Shown here piece by piece: positions 57,966 through 64,000 of a DNA stretch of 64,000 bases. The translations under genes and the position numbers were made by a program. Each line of letters opens with the position of its first letter. Positions within the stretch are counted from its first letter, which is position 1. Origin of the DNA: Sycon ciliatum (Eukaryota > Porifera > Calcarea > Leucosolenida > Sycettidae); the NCBI RefSeq assembly GCF_964019385.1, contig NC_088649.1, positions 12,185,254-12,249,253 of the forward strand, given 5' to 3'. The notes under the pieces were generated by a model. It was not told where the DNA came from. It ran no database searches and saw only the letters and a program-made list of their open reading frames with translations.

Positions 57966-57967
57966 TG
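57963..57967 (+). promoter_or_regulatory. TAATG stop-start overlap between ORF1 and ORF2
   Basis: The last codon of ORF1 is ACT, the stop is TAA (57963-57965), and ATG of ORF2 is 57965-57967. The silkworm LINE SART1 is known to use a UAAUG overlap for coupled termination and reinitiation. The same mechanism is inferred here. Confidence 0.75.
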
Positions 57968-60838
57968 CGAGTCTTTTTAACAAATGCATTTGGGCTACTC
58001 AGCAAATTTGGTGATTTTCAGCATGCCCTGAACGCACATAAACCTGATGTTGCGATAGTAACAGAGACTAAGTTCACTCCAGATAAGTGTACCGCCTCAG
58101 AGTCTACCATTCCAGGTTACGGAGAGCCCCTGCGGATGGACTGCACTGCTCAGGGTGGAGGCGTTGCCATATGGTGCAAGTCTACTCTCGCAGTTGCACA
58201 GATCGACCTCCATGCCACTCCTGTGGACTCTAAGAACGCAGTTCTATGGTGCACCATCCAGTCCCAGTCTGGCAGCGATATCACCCTGGGAGCTGTGTAT
58301 CGTTCTGGCTCGAGTGGCGACTCTGACGTCTCCCTACTGGAGCACCTAGACCACTGCCTGGATGCCGTTCCACCCTCCGCCCAAGTCATCCTGGCTGGCG
58401 ACCTCAACGTCCACAGCACTGAGTGGCTTGGTAGCACCAAGACTACCACTGCTGGGCAACGCCTGGAAGAAATATGTGCGACGCACGGACTGATCCAACA
58501 TGTTGATCAGCCAACAAGAGGAAAGAACACTCTTGACCTCATCCTGTCAAACTTGCCACACCCCGTCACAGTACAGGCATTTCCACCCCTGGGCAAGTCA
58601 GACCACTGTGTGATTCTTGCTGAGTTCAGCCCAGTCACGCTCCGTACTGAGCCCGTGTCTCGACGCCGCGTCTGGCGCTACAACGAGGCTGACTGGGGCC
58701 GCATGCGTCATTTTATTCGTCAGACAGACTGGCAGCACATTCTTAGCCACCACCCAGAACACGCATGCGTACAACTTACTTCCCGCATCCAGGAGGGCAT
58801 GGATCGCTTCATCCCATCGAAGCATCTGTCAGTCAGAACGTGTGACCCTGTTTGGTGGACTCCTGAATGTAGTACAGCTGTGTCTGCAAGAAACCGTGCT
58901 TGGCGACACACCCGTGCACACCCAACTGATCTGCAATTGTCTGATACCTACACTGCAACCAGCCTGAGAGTTGCCACTGTGCTCCATGCAGCGCAGCAGG
59001 CTCATGTATCTTCATTGCGGAACAAGCTGTCGAATGGAAACCTACGTGACAAAGCATGGTGGTCAAACATGAAGCGTGCAGGAGGGCTATCCCGCACATC
59101 TGATATTCCTGTCCTAAAGGGGCCCGATGGTCAGCAATGTACCACGGCCTCCTCCAAGGCTGACTGTTTCGCATCATTCTTCGCAGAGAAGTGCAGCATC
59201 CCAAATGATCTCACTGAAGACACACTCCCGCCTTTCCCACCACGCACTGACGCCATCCTGAGTCAAATCCGTTTCCGGGAATCAGCAGTGCTCAAGCAGC
59301 TCCGGTGTCTTGAAGTATCCAAAGCGTCCGGGCCAGACTCCATTTCCTGCCGCGTTCTAAAGGAGTGTGCGTCTGAGCTCTCAAAGCCGTTGTCGCAGCT
59401 GTTCTCGTCTTGTCTCTCCCATGGTTACCAGCCTACAGCCTGGAAGGTAGCCAATGTGGTTCCCATCCACAAGCGCAAGGCCAAGGGCGATGTCCGTAAT
59501 TATCGACCAGTCTCCTTGCTCTGTGTAGTATCCAAGGTGATGGAAAGAATAGTCAACCAGCAGCTCATCAACCATCTCAACAGCAATACCCTCCTGTCTG
59601 CCAACCAGTTTGGCTTTCGGAAATCAATCGGCACAGCTGACCTACTAACGTCACTCCAGCATGAATGGGCTTTAACCACCAGTAAGGGCGGAACCATTCA
59701 GGCCCTCGCCATAGACATAGCAGGCGCGTTTGACCGGGTTTCACACCCTGGGCTCCTCTGCAAGCTCCGAGGCTATGGCATTGGTGGGCAACTGCTGGCC
59801 TGGTTAACATCGTACCTCCAGAACCGGAAGCTGCAAGCTGTTGTTGCGGGACAGACCTCTACCCCCTCTACCATCCGGTCAGGCGTCCCTCAGGGCAGCA
59901 TCCTAGGGCCCACATTGTTTCTAGTATACATAAACGACGCCGAAGATCAGCTACCTGCCAGCGTCTCCATCGCCGTGTATGCTGATGATACTACGTTATA
60001 CACGTCTGTCATGCCTGGACAGACCACAGAGGCCGCCGCAGCTGCACTTCAGACAGCCGTAAACCAGCTGGAAGCCTGGGGAAGTACTTGGAGGGTTACC
60101 TTTGAGCCCTCTAAGTCACAGCTGATGTCCGTGACCAGGAAGCTGGCCCCTCTAGACTTCCCCCCTGTCCAATTCCTTGGCACCCCTGTTCCTGTCAGCA
60201 GCCAGTTGAAGCTCCTTGGGGTGGTGTTCGACGAGAAGCTCAACTTCAGCGCCCACCTCCACCAGCTTTCTGTGCGCGCACATCAACGCCTCCATTTCAT
60301 GCGGAAGGCAGCCCCCATCCTGGATGCTGCTGGACGCCTAACCGTCTATAAGGGCTTTGTAAGGCCCATACTTGAGTATGCCCCACTAGCCTGGCTTGGT
60401 GCTGCCCAGACCCACCTTGGGAAGTTGGACACAGCACAGCGCAAGGCCATGCAGATGATTGGACCCACCACCGTCCTCCAGAGTCTGCGGGCCAGACGGA
60501 CGGTCGCAGGGCTGTCCTATCTCTACAAGGTAGTTAACTGCAAGGGCCCACCCCGTCTGACACGCATGCGCCCTCCCCCAAAACCACGGGCCGATACTGT
60601 TCGAACCCGCCAGCAGCATTATGCTCAGCGCCAGCACCGGGAACAGCTCTTAAACACCACCCCCGGCACCAGTCCTGATTACCTTCGACGTTCCTTCCCG
60701 TACTGTTTCCTTGAATTGTGGAACAGCCTCCCCGAGGACATCTTTCCCCGTCTGGCCAATCACTCTCCACTCACAGCTTTTAAAAAAGGTGTGAACAAAC
60801 ACATTTCAGACCAGCCATGGTCTTGGGACGTGCTTTGA
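57965..60838 (+). CDS. LINE ORF2 endonuclease-reverse transcriptase
   Basis: 957 residues from the ATG in TAATG, which falls exactly at the start of the endonuclease (MRVFLTNAFGLLSKF). Endonuclease sites: N7, TETK with E34, VYRSG (111-115), GDLNVHS (145-151), DLILSN (191-196), SDHC (212-215). Reverse transcriptase: KASGPDSI (453-460), NYRPVSLL (512-519), IDIAGAFDRV (motif A, about 582-591), SGVPQGSILGP (639-649), YADD (672-675). The C-terminal part has LGVVFDEKLNF, VRPILEYAPLAW and LDTAQRKAMQ. All catalytic residues are present and no stop interrupts the frame. It makes and inserts the cDNA by target-primed reverse transcription. No zinc knuckle was seen at the C-terminus. Confidence 0.92.
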   Translation: MRVFLTNAFGLLSKFGDFQHALNAHKPDVAIVTETKFTPDKCTASESTIPGYGEPLRMDCTAQGGGVAIWCKSTLAVAQIDLHATPVDSKNAVLWCTIQSQSGSDITLGAVYRSGSSGDSDVSLLEHLDHCLDAVPPSAQVILAGDLNVHSTEWLGSTKTTTAGQRLEEICATHGLIQHVDQPTRGKNTLDLILSNLPHPVTVQAFPPLGKSDHCVILAEFSPVTLRTEPVSRRRVWRYNEADWGRMRHFIRQTDWQHILSHHPEHACVQLTSRIQEGMDRFIPSKHLSVRTCDPVWWTPECSTAVSARNRAWRHTRAHPTDLQLSDTYTATSLRVATVLHAAQQAHVSSLRNKLSNGNLRDKAWWSNMKRAGGLSRTSDIPVLKGPDGQQCTTASSKADCFASFFAEKCSIPNDLTEDTLPPFPPRTDAILSQIRFRESAVLKQLRCLEVSKASGPDSISCRVLKECASELSKPLSQLFSSCLSHGYQPTAWKVANVVPIHKRKAKGDVRNYRPVSLLCVVSKVMERIVNQQLINHLNSNTLLSANQFGFRKSIGTADLLTSLQHEWALTTSKGGTIQALAIDIAGAFDRVSHPGLLCKLRGYGIGGQLLAWLTSYLQNRKLQAVVAGQTSTPSTIRSGVPQGSILGPTLFLVYINDAEDQLPASVSIAVYADDTTLYTSVMPGQTTEAAAAALQTAVNQLEAWGSTWRVTFEPSKSQLMSVTRKLAPLDFPPVQFLGTPVPVSSQLKLLGVVFDEKLNFSAHLHQLSVRAHQRLHFMRKAAPILDAAGRLTVYKGFVRPILEYAPLAWLGAAQTHLGKLDTAQRKAMQMIGPTTVLQSLRARRTVAGLSYLYKVVNCKGPPRLTRMRPPPKPRADTVRTRQQHYAQRQHREQLLNTTPGTSPDYLRRSFPYCFLELWNSLPEDIFPRLANHSPLTAFKKGVNKHISDQPWSWDVL

Positions 60839-61264
60839 AGCCCATCATGTTGTTCGTCTCACTGTTCTTTCCAGATTGCACCTCTCGGTTTGGGGATGTG
60901 CATTGAAGCACCCCATACTAACGGTCTATACTGTCCTCTCTTGGTCACCACTCTCCCTATTACCTATATTGTAATTACCATTCATGTATTGCGCTTCAGA
61001 TTTTCTTCCGTTTTTGTCTCTTGGTGCGTTACCGGCATGGCGATACTGAGACCTAATGGTCAGTGGAGTGCCTGTAGCCTCACCAGCACTGCTACTATCT
61101 GTGACTGTGGCGACCACCATTCAATGTCTAGTCCTCCCCTAACCGTACCCCAACTCTCTCTCTCTCAGCTCTCTTTTTATCTGTCTTTTCTTACTCTTTT
61201 TTCTTTGTCAGCCTTCCTGGTGGTTATGTGCTTTTTCAAGTAAATAAAAAAAAAAAAAAAAAAA
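60839..61264 (+). other. LINE 3' UTR, polyadenylation signal and A-tail
   Basis: About 400 bp of non-coding sequence ending in a CT-rich stretch, AATAAA at 61243-61248 and an A run to 61264. An A-tail rather than a short tandem repeat is less common in CR1 but usual in jockey and L1 types. Confidence 0.8.
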
Positions 61265-64000
61265 CAGGTAAACGATGCAGCAGCAGCTAGCACAGTATGC
61301 GATGCAGCAGCAGCAGCACAGTATGCGATGCAGCAGCAGCTAGCACAGTATGCGACGCAGCAGCAGCAGCACAGTATGCGATGCAGCAGCAGCTAGTACA
61401 GTATGCGATGCAGCAGCAGCAGCAGCACAGTATGCGATGCAGCAGCAGCACAGTATGCGATACAGCAGCAGCTAGCACAGCATGCGATGCAGCAGCAGCA
61501 GCACAGTATGCGATGCAGCAGTAGCTAGCACAGTATCCGATGCAGCTGCAGCTAGCACAGTATGCGATGCAGCAGCAGCAGCACAGTATGCGATGCAGCA
61601 GCAGCTAGCACAGTATGCGATGCAGCAGCAGCAGCACAGTATGCGATGCAGCAGCAGCTAGCACAGTATGCGATGAAGCAGCAGCGGCACAGTAAACGAT
61701 GCAGCAGCAGCTAGCACAGTATGCGATGCAGCAGCAGCAGCACAGTATGCGATGCAGCAGCAGCTAGCACAGTATGCGACGCAGCAGCAGCAGCACAGTA
61801 TGCGATGCAGCAGTAGCTAGCACAGTATCCGATGCAGCTGCAGCTAGCACAGTATGCGATGCAGCAGCAGCAGCACAGTATGCGATGCAGCAGCAGCTAG
61901 CACAGTATGCGATGCAGCAGCAGCAGCACAGTATGCGATGCAGCAGCAGCTAGCACAGTATGCGATGAAGCAGCAGCGGCACAGTAAACGATGCAGCAGC
62001 AGCTAGCACAGTATGCGATGCAGCAGCAGCAGCACAGTATGCGATGCAGCAGCAGCTAGCACAGTATGCGACGCAGCAGCAGCAGCACAGTATGCGATGC
62101 AGCAGCAGCTAGTACAGTATGCGATGCAGCAGCAGCACAGTATGCGACGCAGCAGCAGCTAGCACAGTGTGCGATGCAGCAGCAGCAGCACAGTATGCGA
62201 TGCAGCACCAGCTAGCACAGTATGCGATGGAGAAGCAGCAGCAGCACAGTATGCGATGCAGCAGCAGCAGGAAAGTATGTGATGCAGCAGCAGGTAGCAC
62301 AGTATGCGATGCAGCAGCAGCAGCACAGTATGCGATGCAGCAGCACAGTATGCAATGCAGCAGTAGCTAGCACAGTATGCGATGCAGCAGCAGCAGCACA
62401 GTATGCGATGCAGCAGCAGCTAGCACAGTATGCGAAGCAGCAGCAGCAGCACAGTATGCGATGCAGCAGCAGCTAGCACAGTATGCGATGCAGCAGCAGC
62501 TAGCACAGTATGCGATGCAGCAGCAGCTAGCACAGTATTTGATGCAGCAGCAGCAGCAGCACAGTATGCGATGCAGCAGCAGCAGCACAGTATGCGATGC
62601 AGCAGCAGCAGCACAGTATGCGATGCAGCACCAGCTAGCACAGTATGCGATGCAGCAGCAGCAGCACAGTATGCGATGCAGCAGCAGCTAGCACAGTATG
62701 CGATGCAGCAGCAGCAGCAAAGTATGCGATGCAGCAGCAGCTAGCACAGTATGCGATGCAGCAGCAGCTAGCACAGTGTGCGATTCAGCAGCACAGTAAA
62801 CGATGCAGCAGCAGCTAGCACAGTATGCGATGAAGCAGCAGCGGCACAGTAAACGATGCAGCAGCAGCTAGCACAGTATGCGATGCAGCAGCAGCAGCAC
62901 AGTATGCGATGCAGCAGCAGCTAGCACAGTATGCGATGCAGCAGCAGCTAGCACAGTATGCGATGCAGCAGCAGCTAGCACAGTATTTGATGCAGCAGCA
63001 GCAGCAGCACAGTATGCGATGCAGCAGCAGCAGCACAGTATGCGATGCAGCAGCAGCAGCACAGTATGCGATGCAGCACCAGCTAGCACAGTATGCGATG
63101 CAGCAGCAGCAGCACAGTATGCGATGCAGCAGCAGCTAGCACAGTATGCGATGCAGCAGCAGCAGCAAAGTATGCGATGCAGCAGCAGCTAGCACAGTAT
63201 GCGATGCAGCAGCAGCTAGCACAGTGTGCGATTCAGCAGCACAGTAAACGATGCAGCAGCAGTTAGCACAGTATGCGATGCAGCAGCAGCAGCACAGTAT
63301 GCGATGCAGCAGCAGCTAGCACAGTATGCGATGCAGCAGCAGCAGCACAGTATGCGATACAGCAGCAGCAGCACAGCATGCGATGCAGCAGCAGCAGCAC
63401 AGTATGCGATGCAGCAGTAGCTAGCACAGTATGCGATGCAGCAGCAGCTAGCACAGTATGCGATGCAGCAGCAGCAGCACAGTATGCGATGCTGCAGCAG
63501 CTAGCACAGTATGCGATGCAGCAGCAGCAGCACAGTCTGCGATGCGTCAGCAGTTAGCACAGTATGCGATGCAGCAGCAGCTAGTACAGTATGCGATGCA
63601 GCAGCAGCACAGTATGCGACGCAGCAGCAGCTAGCACAGTGTGCGATGCAGCAGCAGCAGCACAGTATGCGATGCAGCAGCAGCAGCAGCACAGTATGCG
63701 ATGCAGCAGCAGCACAGTATGCGATACAGCAGCAGCTAGCACAGCATGCGATGCAGCAGCAGCAGCACAGTATGCGATGCAGCAGTAGCTAGCACAGTAT
63801 GCGATGCAGCAGCAGCTAGCACAGTATGCGATGCAGCAGCAGCAGCACAGTATGCGATGCAGCAGCAGCTAGCACAGTATGCGATGCAGCAGCAGCAGCA
63901 GCACAGTCTGCGATGCAGCAGCAGCTAGCACAGTATGCGACGCAGCAGCAGCAGCACAGTATGCGATGCAGCAGCAGCTAGTACAGTATGCGATGCAGCA
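61265..64000 (+). repeat. CAG-rich minisatellite, right block
   Basis: Continuation of the 26/27-bp array to the window edge. A variant junction GTAAACGATG recurs near 61269, 61692, 61983, 62796, 62849 and 63244 and marks higher-order units. A stretch of about 400 bp with the rare CAGTATTTGATG variant is duplicated 448 bp apart (variant at about 62533 and 62981). Sequence from about 63550 onward matches 55850-56270 closely, so the array has grown by block duplication. Open frames on both strands reflect the repeat and are not genes. Confidence 0.93.

Larger units (their letters stand above)
56679..61264 (+). mobile_element. complete-looking CR1/jockey-like LINE
   Basis: 4.6 kb: a short 5' UTR (56679-56801), ORF1, ORF2, a 3' UTR of about 400 bp and an A-tail (61246-61264). 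It is inserted in the minisatellite at a CGGCACAG|TAAACGATG site that is uninterrupted at 61685, 61976 and 62840. ACAG stands at both borders as a likely short target duplication. Both ORFs are open from end to end, so this copy could be recent and possibly mobile. Clade placement is by general RT and endonuclease style only. Confidence 0.92.

Noticed and set aside
55651-64000. Gln-rich or Cys/Leu-rich proteins encoded by the CAG array
   Set aside because: The mixed 26/27-bp units shift the frame often, and all frames look alike. The open frames are a property of the repeat.

Overview
The window looks like repeat-rich genomic DNA from a metazoan, most likely an aquatic invertebrate. It carries CR1/jockey-like LINEs, a Penelope-like element with a GIY-YIG tail, Ty3/gypsy and miniature LTR elements, Tc1/mariner, a T2/Kolobok-type TTAA foldback element with a THAP remnant, and tandem arrays. 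The species cannot be named from sequence alone. Only one stretch looks like a host gene: an exon of a diacylglycerol kinase at 54550-55511. No tRNA, rRNA, CRISPR array or bacterial-type operon was seen.

Layout. 1-7316: an edge copy of a TTAA foldback element, a 174-bp tandem repeat, a 200-N gap, satellite monomers of about 366 bp (plus strand to 4005, minus strand from 5155), and a complete 879-bp foldback element at 4206-5084. 7317-18575: a large imperfect palindrome whose outer arms (7317-14175 and 16981-18575) carry a short conserved reading frame. A Ty3/gypsy element (8325-13659) sits only in the left arm, and a TTAA-bounded foldback element with THAP-encoding arms (14203-16725) sits at the centre. 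18576-22970: a satellite fragment, a 5'-truncated Penelope-like element (minus strand), and a patchwork of small repeats and hairpins.

22971-51445: the main satellite array, roughly 50 monomers, all on the plus strand. It is broken by several mobile-element insertions: MITEs with different target duplications, a 1.43-kb LTR miniature with LTRs I read as identical, a 973-bp TIR element, a Tc1/mariner copy and a dispersed 720-bp element. The part from 35569 is a higher-order repeat of 5190 bp in three copies. The middle copy is a mosaic: its front matches copy three and its back matches copy one, the expected footprint of unequal crossing-over. Most monomers carry an acceptor-like and a donor-like splice site around an open frame, the most unusual feature of the window.

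51446-64000: a broken minus-strand LINE, a (GTT)n tract, the kinase exon, then a CAG-rich 26/27-bp minisatellite. A complete-looking LINE (56679-61264) has inserted into it. Its two intact ORFs overlap as TAATG, the arrangement known for coupled termination and reinitiation.

The mobile elements record the order of events. The satellite came first. The TIR elements, the LTR miniature and the LINEs came later. The 5.19-kb unit was amplified after the mariner insertion, and the gypsy copy entered after the palindrome had formed. All alignments were made by eye, so counts are approximate.
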